Shown: piece by piece, positions 33,592 to 40,222 of the stretch
How positions within the stretch are numbered: position 1 is the stretch's first letter
Layout: every line of letters begins with the position of its first letter
Assembly: GCA_031281555.1 (NCBI GenBank)
Contig: JAITFK010000003.1
Location: 1-40,222, forward strand
Origin: Treponema sp.
Lineage (GTDB): Bacteria > Spirochaetota > Spirochaetia > Treponematales > Breznakiellaceae
DNA: 40,222 nt
Direction of reading: 5' to 3'
Program-made: the position numbers and the translations under genes
Notes under the pieces: model-generated
What the model was told of the DNA's origin: nothing
What the model saw: the letters and a program-made list of their open reading frames with translations, nothing else
Database searches by the model: none

Positions 33592-33672
33592 TCTGACCAC
33601 TTAAACTTTGGTTTACCGTTTATTTGTTTTGATATAAAAAGCGGTTATTCAGAAGGTATAAAAGTGGTCAGA
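33592..33672 (+). promoter_or_regulatory. Long-range inverted repeat in the tuf-rpsJ leader
   Basis: TCTGACCACTT (33592-33602) and AAGTGGTCAGA (33662-33672) are an exact 11-bp inverted repeat enclosing ~59 bases. The 3' arm touches the rpsJ ribosome site GAGGAGG (33671-33677), so folding could limit rpsJ translation. Confidence 0.55.
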
Positions 33673-33681
33673 GGAGGAATG

Positions 33682-33990
33682 ATGGCAAAAGAAGGAATTC
33701 GCGTACGGCTGCGCGGCTTCGATGTAGAGTTAATTGATCAGAGCGCCAAGTCTATTGCCGCGGCAGTGCGAAAGGCCGGAGCGAAAGTTACTGGTCCGAT
33801 TCCGCTGCCGACTCGAATTAACAAGGTTACGGTGCTGCGTTCACCGCATGTAAATAAAAAGAGCCGCGAACAATTTGAGATGCGGACACATAAACGGTTG
33901 ATCGATATTATCAACCCTTCGGTAGAAGTTATGGATTCGTTAATGAAACTTGAACTTCCCGCGGGTGTTGATGTAGAGATTAAACAATAA
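33682..33990 (+). CDS. rpsJ: 30S ribosomal protein S10
   Basis: ATG 33682 (102 aa) is chosen because [14 protein letters not shown] is the normal S10 start and GGAGG is 4 bases upstream; the track start GTG 33664 lies inside the ribosome-site region. [35 protein letters not shown] is diagnostic. S10 is in the 30S head and is also NusE in antitermination. First gene of the S10 operon proper. Confidence 0.97.
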   Translation: MAKEGIRVRLRGFDVELIDQSAKSIAAAVRKAGAKVTGPIPLPTRINKVTVLRSPHVNKKSREQFEMRTHKRLIDIINPSVEVMDSLMKLELPAGVDVEIKQ

Positions 33991-34054
33991 TTTTTTGCCG
34001 TAGACGGTTCTGGAGTGAAAAACTTCCGAATAACGTGCGGTCAGGAGTACAACT

Positions 34055-34681
34055 ATGTTAGGGCTTTATGCCAGAAAAGTTGGAATGACTCAAGTTTTTG
34101 ACGACGCGGGTAACCTGCTGCCGGTAACGGTGATGCGGTTTGATCCGAATGTAGTTATTGCCAAAAAAACAAAAGAAGCTGACGGTTATGAATCGGTAAT
34201 TGTCGGCATAAACGATGAAAAGAAAAATCGTATAACAAAATCCCGCGCGGGGCAGTTTCCAAAGGATATTCCGCCCAAAAAACGCATTCGCGAATTACGC
34301 GATTTTGAGAAAGACGTGACAGTCGGAGACGCTCTTGGAGTTGAGGTGCTGGAAGGAATCAGGTATGTTGACGTTTCAGGCGTATCCAAGGGTAAGGGTT
34401 TTCAGGGTGTTGTTAAACGCTATGGTTTCGGAGGCGGACGTAAGACGCATGGTTCCAAATTTCACCGTGAACCCGGTTCTACAGGACAGAATACTTATCC
34501 GGCAAAAACCTTTAAAAACAGGAAACTGCCCGGACGAATGGGAAGGGAAGGGGTAACTGTTTTAAGTCTTAGAGTTGTAAAAACAGATAGTGAAAAACAA
34601 CTCCTTATGGTAAAAGGCGCCGTTCCCGGTATTAATAAGGGTCTGGTTTTTGTCCGGGCTGCGGTCAAGAAAGGACGGTAA
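34055..34681 (+). CDS. rplC: 50S ribosomal protein L3
   Basis: 208 aa. MLGLYARKVGMTQVFDDAGN, GKGFQGVVKRYGFGGGRKTHGSKFHR and PGRMGREGVTVLSLRVV are typical, the latter forming the extension near the peptidyl transferase centre. AGGAG stands upstream. The stop is followed at once by the rplD start. Confidence 0.97.
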   Translation: MLGLYARKVGMTQVFDDAGNLLPVTVMRFDPNVVIAKKTKEADGYESVIVGINDEKKNRITKSRAGQFPKDIPPKKRIRELRDFEKDVTVGDALGVEVLEGIRYVDVSGVSKGKGFQGVVKRYGFGGGRKTHGSKFHREPGSTGQNTYPAKTFKNRKLPGRMGREGVTVLSLRVVKTDSEKQLLMVKGAVPGINKGLVFVRAAVKKGR

Positions 34682-35323
34682 ATGATGAACTGTAAAGTGT
34701 ATTCAAAAGAAGGAAAGGAACTGCGTACTATGGTTCTGGACGATACTGTCTTTGGATTGCCTTTTAATGAAGAATTGGTTTGGTACGCTATTAATAACGA
34801 ACTTGCCAATAAACGGCAGGGTAATGCCAGTACAAAGGGACGAGCCGAAGTTCACGGCTCGAATGCCAAGCCGTATAAACAGAAAGGCACGGGACGCGCA
34901 AGGCGCGGTGATAAAAAGTCACCGATACTTACAGGCGGCGGCACTATCTTTGGACCGAAACCCAGAGATTTTTCATGGTCGATGCCGAGAAAAGCAAAAC
35001 GTCAGGCGCTTAAAACAATCTTAAGCTTAAAAGTGCAGAGCGATACATTAAAAATAGTCGAGGATTTTTCTGTAGAATCGGGAAAAACAAAAGACCTTGC
35101 AAAACTTCTTGATAATTTCCAGCCGGGTTTAAGAACAGTGTTAGTCCTTAAAGATGATGATACTATGCTAAAGCGCGCGTCCGCAAATATTCCATGGTTA
35201 AAGTTTCTTTCGTATAACCGTTTAAGAGCTCATGATTTGTTTTACGGCAGACAGGTGATAATGCTTGAGACAGCGGCAAAAAACCTCAACGAATTTTACA
35301 GCGCAAAGGAGACCGGTGAATGA
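34682..35323 (+). CDS. rplD: 50S ribosomal protein L4
   Basis: 213 aa. The tunnel loop region is GSNAKPYKQKGTGRARRGDKKSPILTGGGTIFGP, and the rest follows the family (PRKAKRQALKTILSLKV). In E. coli L4 also represses the S10 operon through the leader; whether it does so here is not shown. Two adjacent ATG codons give a one-residue uncertainty at the start. Overlaps rplW by 4 bases. Confidence 0.97.
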   Translation: MMNCKVYSKEGKELRTMVLDDTVFGLPFNEELVWYAINNELANKRQGNASTKGRAEVHGSNAKPYKQKGTGRARRGDKKSPILTGGGTIFGPKPRDFSWSMPRKAKRQALKTILSLKVQSDTLKIVEDFSVESGKTKDLAKLLDNFQPGLRTVLVLKDDDTMLKRASANIPWLKFLSYNRLRAHDLFYGRQVIMLETAAKNLNEFYSAKETGE

Positions 35324-35607
35324 CACAGTATGAAGATATCTTAATTGAACCGGTGCTTTCCGAAAAAGCAAATCAACTGCGTGAAGAGGGGAAGTATGTA
35401 TTTAAAGTAGCCCAGAAAGCTACAAAGACGCAGATTAAGGAAGCGGTGCATAAGTTGTTCAATGTAAATCCTATTTCATGTACAACTATGGTAGTCGGCG
35501 GTAAGCCGAAAAGACTGCGTTACCGCAAGGGATATACTTCAACCTGGAAGAAGGCGATTGTCAAACTTCCCAAAGATGAAAAGATTTCAATTTTTGAAGG
35601 TGTATAA
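35320..35607 (+). CDS. rplW: 50S ribosomal protein L23
   Basis: 95 aa. YEDILIEPVLSEKANQLREEGKYVFKVAQKATKTQIKEAV and RLRYRKGYTSTWKKAIVKL are typical. L23 lines the tunnel exit and binds trigger factor and SRP. ATGA overlap with rplD. Confidence 0.97.
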   Translation: MTQYEDILIEPVLSEKANQLREEGKYVFKVAQKATKTQIKEAVHKLFNVNPISCTTMVVGGKPKRLRYRKGYTSTWKKAIVKLPKDEKISIFEGV

Positions 35608-35628
35608 AGGTTTTAACAGAGGATAAAT

Positions 35629-36459
35629 ATGGGAATTAAAACATACAAACCGATTACACCGGGTATGCGTCAATGGGCAAGCCTTGATTATTCAGATTTG
35701 ACCAAGGGCGCCAAGCCGGAAAAATCCCTGACTAAAGGGAAGAAAGACAGAGCGGGGCGTGATTCGTTTGGGCGAATAAGCGTCCGCCATAAGGGCGGCG
35801 GTCATAAACGTCTTTACAGGGATATTGACTTTAAAAGAGACAAAATCGGTATTCAAGGGAAAGTTTCTTCAATTGAGTACGATCCAAATCGCAGTGCGAA
35901 TATTGCGCTTATTTATTACAAAGACGGTGAAAAACGGTACATTATCGCTCCCAAAGGATTAAAAAAAGGCGCTGTTGTTGTAAGCAGTCCCAACGCTCCG
36001 ATAGAACCGGGTAATGCGCTGCCTTTGGAAAATATTCCGCTTGGTTTTAATGTTTATAATATTGAGCTTACACTCGGCAAGGGCGGACAAATGGCGCGTT
36101 CTGCGGGTACAGGCGCTCTTGTAGCCGCCAAGGAAGGCGACTATGTTACGCTTAAACTGCCTTCAGGCGAGATGCGGATGGTATTTAAAAAGTGTTATGC
36201 GACAATCGGTACTGTCGGCAACGAAGATCACATGAATGTAGTTTTGGGCAAGGCAGGCCGCAAGCGCTGGATGGGGGTGCGCCCGACAGTACGCGGTATG
36301 GCAATGAACCCTGTAGATCACCCTCATGGCGGCGGTGAAGGAAGGAGTAAAGGTATTCACCCTGTTACCCCATGGGGTCAACCGACAAAAGGTTACAAGA
36401 CCCGTAAAAAACATAAACCTTCTTCACGGTTTATTGTCAGCCGGGGTAAAAAGAAGTAG
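35629..36459 (+). CDS. rplB: 50S ribosomal protein L2
   Basis: 276 aa, full length. [21 protein letters not shown], then [18 protein letters not shown] with the histidine-containing loop next to the peptidyl transferase centre, and the C-terminal [19 protein letters not shown] are diagnostic. 21 bases after rplW. Confidence 0.98.
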   Translation: MGIKTYKPITPGMRQWASLDYSDLTKGAKPEKSLTKGKKDRAGRDSFGRISVRHKGGGHKRLYRDIDFKRDKIGIQGKVSSIEYDPNRSANIALIYYKDGEKRYIIAPKGLKKGAVVVSSPNAPIEPGNALPLENIPLGFNVYNIELTLGKGGQMARSAGTGALVAAKEGDYVTLKLPSGEMRMVFKKCYATIGTVGNEDHMNVVLGKAGRKRWMGVRPTVRGMAMNPVDHPHGGGEGRSKGIHPVTPWGQPTKGYKTRKKHKPSSRFIVSRGKKK

Positions 36460-36532
36460 CATGAAACACATTTCTATATTTAATAAAGTGTACGGTTATT
36501 TTGCCGTAACATATAAAGATTAGGAAGGGAGT

Positions 36533-36814
36533 ATGTCAAGATCCGTAAAGAAGGGACCTTTTATAGAAAAGAGCCTGTATAAAAAGGTGTTGGAGTTGAA
36601 TAAGTCAGGGGAAAGGAAAATGATAAAAACTTATTCCCGCTGTTCTACTATTATTCCCGAAATGGTAGGCGGAACAATTTCCGTTTATAACGGTAAAATC
36701 TGGGTTCCGGTGTACATTACTGAAAACCTTGTTGGTCATAAACTCGGCGAGTTCGCTCCCACTCGTATTTTCCGGGGACAATCTGGCTCCGATAAAAAAG
36801 CCGCGGCAAAGTAG
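36533..36814 (+). CDS. rpsS: 30S ribosomal protein S19
   Basis: 93 aa. [37 protein letters not shown] and [17 protein letters not shown] are typical. The gap of 73 bases before it is the largest within the rplC-rplE run; I see a small TACGG/CCGTA stem there and no ORF. Confidence 0.97.
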   Translation: MSRSVKKGPFIEKSLYKKVLELNKSGERKMIKTYSRCSTIIPEMVGGTISVYNGKIWVPVYITENLVGHKLGEFAPTRIFRGQSGSDKKAAAK

Positions 36815-36822
36815 GCAGGATT

Positions 36823-37233
36823 ATGAAAGATACGAAAACAGGTTACATGGCAATAAGTAAATACTTAATCGGTTCTCCGTATAAAATCAGGCCGGTTGCC
36901 GATTTAATACGCCGCCGTCCGTATCCTGAAGCTGTTTCCCTTCTGGAAAACATGCCTCACAAAGGAGCGCGGTTAATCCGCAAGACGGTAAAATCAGCCG
37001 CTTCAAATGCGCTTTCAGATAATAAAAAACTTGACGAGGATATGCTTTATGTACGCGATATTTTTATAGATGAAGGTCCCCGTCTTAAAAGAATTTGGTT
37101 TCGCGGCAGGGGGCGTGCTGATATGCAGCAGAAAAGGTTATGTCACATAACTGTAGTAGTAGATGAGACCGTAAAGCATGATAACGCTAAGCATGGAAAT
37201 GCTAATTCATCATCCAAAAAGGCGGCGAAATAA
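36823..37233 (+). CDS. rplV: 50S ribosomal protein L22
   Basis: 136 aa, longer than the usual ~110. The core has [22 protein letters not shown] and [29 protein letters not shown] (tunnel hairpin). After it a polar tail [19 protein letters not shown] is added, rich in Lys/Asn/Ser, a feature likely lineage-specific. Last base is shared with rpsC. Confidence 0.95.
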   Translation: MKDTKTGYMAISKYLIGSPYKIRPVADLIRRRPYPEAVSLLENMPHKGARLIRKTVKSAASNALSDNKKLDEDMLYVRDIFIDEGPRLKRIWFRGRGRADMQQKRLCHITVVVDETVKHDNAKHGNANSSSKKAAK

Positions 37234-37937
37234 TGGGACAAAAAGTAAACCCGACAGGGCTTAGGATTGGGATTAATAAAACATGGAATTCGCGCTGGTA
37301 TGTTGACCCGAAGGAATATGTTGAAGCACTGCATGAAGATTTGAAATTACGCAAGCTCATTATGGATATGCCGGAGACAAAGGGAGCTGATATTGCGGAA
37401 CTGGAAATTATTCGTCATCCGCAGAGGATAACCATTACAATTCATACAGCCCGTCCAGGCGTAATCATCGGCGTAAAGGGTGCGAATATTGAAAAAATCG
37501 GCAATGATCTGCAGAAGAAAGTAAGTAAAAAAGTACAGATAAAAATCAAGGAAGTCAGAAACGCGGATAATAACGCGCAGATAATCGCGCAAAATATCGC
37601 CCGTCAGCTTTTAGCGCGATCTTCCTTCAGAAGGACAATGAAGCAGGCAATTTCAAACGCTATTAAAAAAGGCAATGCCCAGGGTGTAAAGGTAAGGCTT
37701 TCCGGCCGTCTCGGCGGCGCGGAAATGTCACGTACCGAAGAAGCAAAAGAAGGGCGTATTCCTCTTCATACTCTTAGAGCGGATATAGATTATGGTTTCG
37801 CCGAAGCTCACACTCCGTTTGGTTCTATCGGAGTAAAAGTCTGGGTTTATAACGGTATGAAATACGGGAAAGAACAGAAAGAAGACGCAGGCGTTCTTGT
37901 CCGCAAACGGCGGGAACGTGTTCCTGCCAGGAGTTAA
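37233..37937 (+). CDS. rpsC: 30S ribosomal protein S3
   Basis: 234 aa. [22 protein letters not shown], the KH domain with [14 protein letters not shown], and [33 protein letters not shown] are typical. S3 binds mRNA at the entry site. TAATG overlap with rplV. Confidence 0.98.
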   Translation: MGQKVNPTGLRIGINKTWNSRWYVDPKEYVEALHEDLKLRKLIMDMPETKGADIAELEIIRHPQRITITIHTARPGVIIGVKGANIEKIGNDLQKKVSKKVQIKIKEVRNADNNAQIIAQNIARQLLARSSFRRTMKQAISNAIKKGNAQGVKVRLSGRLGGAEMSRTEEAKEGRIPLHTLRADIDYGFAEAHTPFGSIGVKVWVYNGMKYGKEQKEDAGVLVRKRRERVPARS

Positions 37938-37943
37938 GCTGAT

Positions 37944-38372
37944 ATGTTAAGTCCAAAACGTGTAAAGCGCCGCAAGGTGCAAAGAGGCAATATGCCCGGA
38001 AATGCCACAAGATGTAACAATGTGGTATTTGGAGATTATGGGTTGGTTGCTTTAGACAGGATGTGGATCACCAACCGGCAGATGGAAGCGGCTCGTATAG
38101 CGATAAACCGTCATGTAAAACGCGGCGGTAAAATGTGGATCAGGATATTTCCGGATAAGCCTTTTTCCAAGAAACCAGCGGAAACCCGCATGGGTAAGGG
38201 AAAGGGAGCGCCTGAATATTGGGTAGCGGTTGTAAAACCCGGGACAGTTATGTTTGAGCTTGGCGGCGGTATTAACCGCGCTCTTGCGGAAGAAGCGATG
38301 ACTCTCGCAGGTTCCAAGCTTCCTATTAAAACAAAATTTGTTGCGCGTTCCGATATGGAACTTGGAGCTTAG
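37944..38372 (+). CDS. rplP: 50S ribosomal protein L16
   Basis: 142 aa. [48 protein letters not shown] and [26 protein letters not shown] are diagnostic. L16 helps tRNA accommodation at the A site. Six bases after rpsC. Confidence 0.98.
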   Translation: MLSPKRVKRRKVQRGNMPGNATRCNNVVFGDYGLVALDRMWITNRQMEAARIAINRHVKRGGKMWIRIFPDKPFSKKPAETRMGKGKGAPEYWVAVVKPGTVMFELGGGINRALAEEAMTLAGSKLPIKTKFVARSDMELGA

Positions 38373-38380
38373 GAGGCAGG

Positions 38381-38629
38381 ATGAAAAATTCATTTAAAAC
38401 CCTGTCTTTTCAGGAACTTAAAACCAAACGGGACGAGTTGAAAAAAAAGTACATGGAATTCCGTTTTAAAGTTGTTATTGGTCATGTTGATAATCCGCTG
38501 CAAAAACGTACAATGCGCAGGCAGATCGCGCGCCTTAACACATTAATCCGCGCGCATGAAATTGAGGAACAAAAAGCGGCGTTTTCAAAAAACGCTGCCG
38601 GAGCTAATTCCTCGGTGGGAGCTAAATAA
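38381..38629 (+). CDS. rpmC: 50S ribosomal protein L29
   Basis: 82 aa, longer than the ~65 usual for bacteria because of an Ala/Ser/Asn-rich tail ([17 protein letters not shown]). The core is helical with [49 protein letters not shown]. One-base overlap with rpsQ. Confidence 0.94.
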   Translation: MKNSFKTLSFQELKTKRDELKKKYMEFRFKVVIGHVDNPLQKRTMRRQIARLNTLIRAHEIEEQKAAFSKNAAGANSSVGAK

Positions 38630-38892
38630 TGACAGGACAGGTTAAGAGCAGGAAAAAAGAATTTATCGGAATAGTAAAGAGCGATAAAATGGAAAAAACC
38701 ATTGTTGTAAGTATCGAAACGCTTACGCTCCATCCTCTTTACAAGAAATATATAAAGCGATCAAAAAAAATAAAAGCTCATGATGAAAAAAATGAAGCGA
38801 AGATCGGCGATCGTGTCCGTGTGATAGAGTGCAGGCCGCTTAGCAGGGAAAAATGCTGGAAGCTTGTAGAAATTTTAGAGCGCGCCAAATAA
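38629..38892 (+). CDS. rpsQ: 30S ribosomal protein S17
   Basis: 87 aa. [39 protein letters not shown] and [27 protein letters not shown] are diagnostic of the OB-fold S17. Confidence 0.96.
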   Translation: MTGQVKSRKKEFIGIVKSDKMEKTIVVSIETLTLHPLYKKYIKRSKKIKAHDEKNEAKIGDRVRVIECRPLSREKCWKLVEILERAK

Positions 38893-38907
38893 GGGGAGAT
38901 AGAGAAA

Positions 38908-39279
38908 ATGATTCAAGTTGAAACCTTCCTGAATGTGGCGGATAATTCAGGCGCCAAGAAGGTACAGTGCATCAAGGTTTTGGGCGGTACCCACAGGAGA
39001 TATGCCGGGATTGGGGATATCGTTGTAGTAGCAGTGAAAGAAGCCCTGCCCACATCAACTGTTAAAAAAGGAACTGTGGAAAAAGCTGTGATAGTGCGTA
39101 CACATAAGGAGTTTCGCCGCCCGGATGGGACATATATCAGGTTTGATGATAACGCGTGTGTTCTTATTGACGCGGCGTTAAATCCAAAGGGAAAACGTAT
39201 CTTCGGCCCTGTCGCGAGAGAATTGAGGGAAAGAAGCGAATTTATGAAAATCGTATCCCTGGCGCCGGAAGTGTTGTAG
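38908..39279 (+). CDS. rplN: 50S ribosomal protein L14
   Basis: 123 aa, one residue over the usual 122. [63 protein letters not shown] and [14 protein letters not shown] are conserved. Part of the RsfS- and bridge B8-region surface. Confidence 0.98.
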   Translation: MIQVETFLNVADNSGAKKVQCIKVLGGTHRRYAGIGDIVVVAVKEALPTSTVKKGTVEKAVIVRTHKEFRRPDGTYIRFDDNACVLIDAALNPKGKRIFGPVARELRERSEFMKIVSLAPEVL

Positions 39280-39288
39280 GAGAAAATT

Positions 39289-39612
39289 ATGGCTCAAGCA
39301 TTGCATAAATTTAAGATAAAAAAAGAAGATACAGTCCAGGTAATTGCCGGAAAAGACAAGGGGAAACGCGGCAGGGTACTGAGAATCCTTCGTGATAAAG
39401 ATCGTGTCCTGGTTGAAGGTGTAAATATTGTTAAAAAAACACAGAAGCGCAGAAAACAACAGGACAGAGGCGGTATTCTGGAAGTGGAAGCAGCGTTACA
39501 TTCGTCAAACTTGATGATTGTTTGTAAAAAATGCGGTCCTACCCGTATCGGGTATAAGACAGACGGAACAGACAAGATCAGGGTTTGTAAAAAGTGCGGG
39601 GAGGCTTTGTAA
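39289..39612 (+). CDS. rplX: 50S ribosomal protein L24
   Basis: 107 aa. [40 protein letters not shown] is the KOW part; [21 protein letters not shown] and [10 protein letters not shown] end it with two CxxC pairs that probably bind zinc. L24 starts 50S assembly. Stop overlaps the rplE start (TAATG). Confidence 0.97.
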   Translation: MAQALHKFKIKKEDTVQVIAGKDKGKRGRVLRILRDKDRVLVEGVNIVKKTQKRRKQQDRGGILEVEAALHSSNLMIVCKKCGPTRIGYKTDGTDKIRVCKKCGEAL

Positions 39613-40166
39613 TGAGTAAGAATTATGTACCCCGGCTTAAAAAGATTTACACAGAGCAAATCGCTCTCGAGCTTTTTAAAGAGTTTAACTATAAATCAAC
39701 CATGCAAATTCCTAAACTGGATAAGATTGTGGTAAGTATGGGTGTAGGCGAGGCGCTGCAGAATAAAAAGCTTTTGGATGCCGCGATTGATACATTAACG
39801 CAGATCACAGGGCAGAAGGCTGTAAAGACAAAAGCCAAAAAGAGTATCGCGAATTTCAAGATCAGGGCAGGTCAGGAAATCGGCGCTAAAGTAACATTGC
39901 GCGGTACAATAATGTATGAGTTTTTCGACAGGCTTGTTAACGCGGCTCTTCCGCGTGTAAAGGATTTTCATGGTATAAATCAGAACGCTTTTGACGGTCA
40001 TGGAAATTATTCACTTGGAATACAGGAACAAATAATTTTTCCTGAAATTGACTTTGACAAGATTGAAAAGGTATCCGGGTTAAATATCGTAATAGTTACA
40101 ACAGCGCAGACAGACGCGGAAGCAAAGGCATTTCTCTCGAAATTCGGAATGCCTTTCAGGAAATAG
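39612..40166 (+). CDS. rplE: 50S ribosomal protein L5
   Basis: ATG 39612 (184 aa) is chosen over the track start at 39594 because GGGGAGG lies 7-10 bases ahead and [13 protein letters not shown] is a normal L5 start. [33 protein letters not shown], and [19 protein letters not shown] are diagnostic. L5 binds 5S rRNA. Confidence 0.97.
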   Translation: MSKNYVPRLKKIYTEQIALELFKEFNYKSTMQIPKLDKIVVSMGVGEALQNKKLLDAAIDTLTQITGQKAVKTKAKKSIANFKIRAGQEIGAKVTLRGTIMYEFFDRLVNAALPRVKDFHGINQNAFDGHGNYSLGIQEQIIFPEIDFDKIEKVSGLNIVIVTTAQTDAEAKAFLSKFGMPFRK

Positions 40167-40174
40167 GAGGTAAA

Positions 40175-40222
40175 ATGGCACGAAAAGCGATGATTATTAA
40201 GGCGCAAAGAACGCCAAAATAT
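40175..40222 (+). CDS. rpsN: 30S ribosomal protein S14, N-terminal 16 codons only
   Basis: ATG 40175 after GGAGG; product MARKAMIIKAQRTPKY, the start of the short zinc-type S14. The window ends before the CxxC motifs, so type and completeness are open. Position after rplE fits. Confidence 0.88.
   Translation, partial: MARKAMIIKAQRTPKY

Overview
The window looks like a Treponema-like spirochaete chromosome, probably a gut or termite-gut type. The evidence is an EF-Tu carrying the HLEYQS variant that I associate with Treponema, a eukaryote-like long isoleucyl-tRNA synthetase, FliS/FlgN flagellar chaperones near rpoN, several lipoproteins with spirochaete-style lipoboxes, and two beta-glucan-type glycoside hydrolases. 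This assignment is inference from protein character; no 16S gene is present.

Layout. (1) 1-7600 is an accessory region. It opens with the tail of a VapC-like PIN toxin. A strikingly AT-rich block (about 240-5700) then carries a tight five-gene operon: ParB-like protein 1, a small PD-(D/E)XK nuclease, an SNF2-type helicase, ParB-like protein 2 (a paralogue of the first) and a radical SAM enzyme. After it comes a four-gene toxin-antitoxin-like operon (DUF433, DUF3990, a small unknown protein, DUF3791) behind a near-consensus promoter, and then a decayed JetD-like (Wadjet) fragment on the minus strand. (2) 7828-13325 holds a large hybrid histidine kinase, a sugar-phosphate isomerase/epimerase-like TIM barrel, tRNA-Val(CAC) and a secreted ankyrin protein. 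(3) 13333-19316 is a minus-strand run, in transcription order rpoN, hpf, an M24 aminopeptidase, an SDF-type symporter, rsmG, fliS and flgN-like, with a palindromic repeat cluster between rsmG and fliS. (4) 19446-30845 is a mixed metabolic region: nucleotidyltransferase, small multidrug export-like membrane protein, type II pantothenate kinase, secreted GH16, GH5 on the opposite strand, amidohydrolase, ileS, a lipoprotein and two zinc-ribbon proteins. (5) 31018 to the end is the ribosomal superoperon: rpsL-rpsG, a terminator, a 500-base structured gap, then tuf-rpsJ-rplC-rplD-rplW-rplB-rpsS-rplV-rpsC-rplP-rpmC-rpsQ-rplN-rplX-rplE-rpsN (cut by the window edge). No fusA lies between rpsG and tuf.

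The candidate for an undescribed system is the 327-5551 cassette. It joins two ParB-fold proteins that may bind or cleave nucleotides or DNA, a nuclease, a DNA-translocating ATPase and a radical SAM enzyme in one overlapping transcription unit inside a defence-like island. The likeliest reading is a DNA modification and/or restriction (anti-phage) system. The function is inferred from gene content and is not shown by the sequence.
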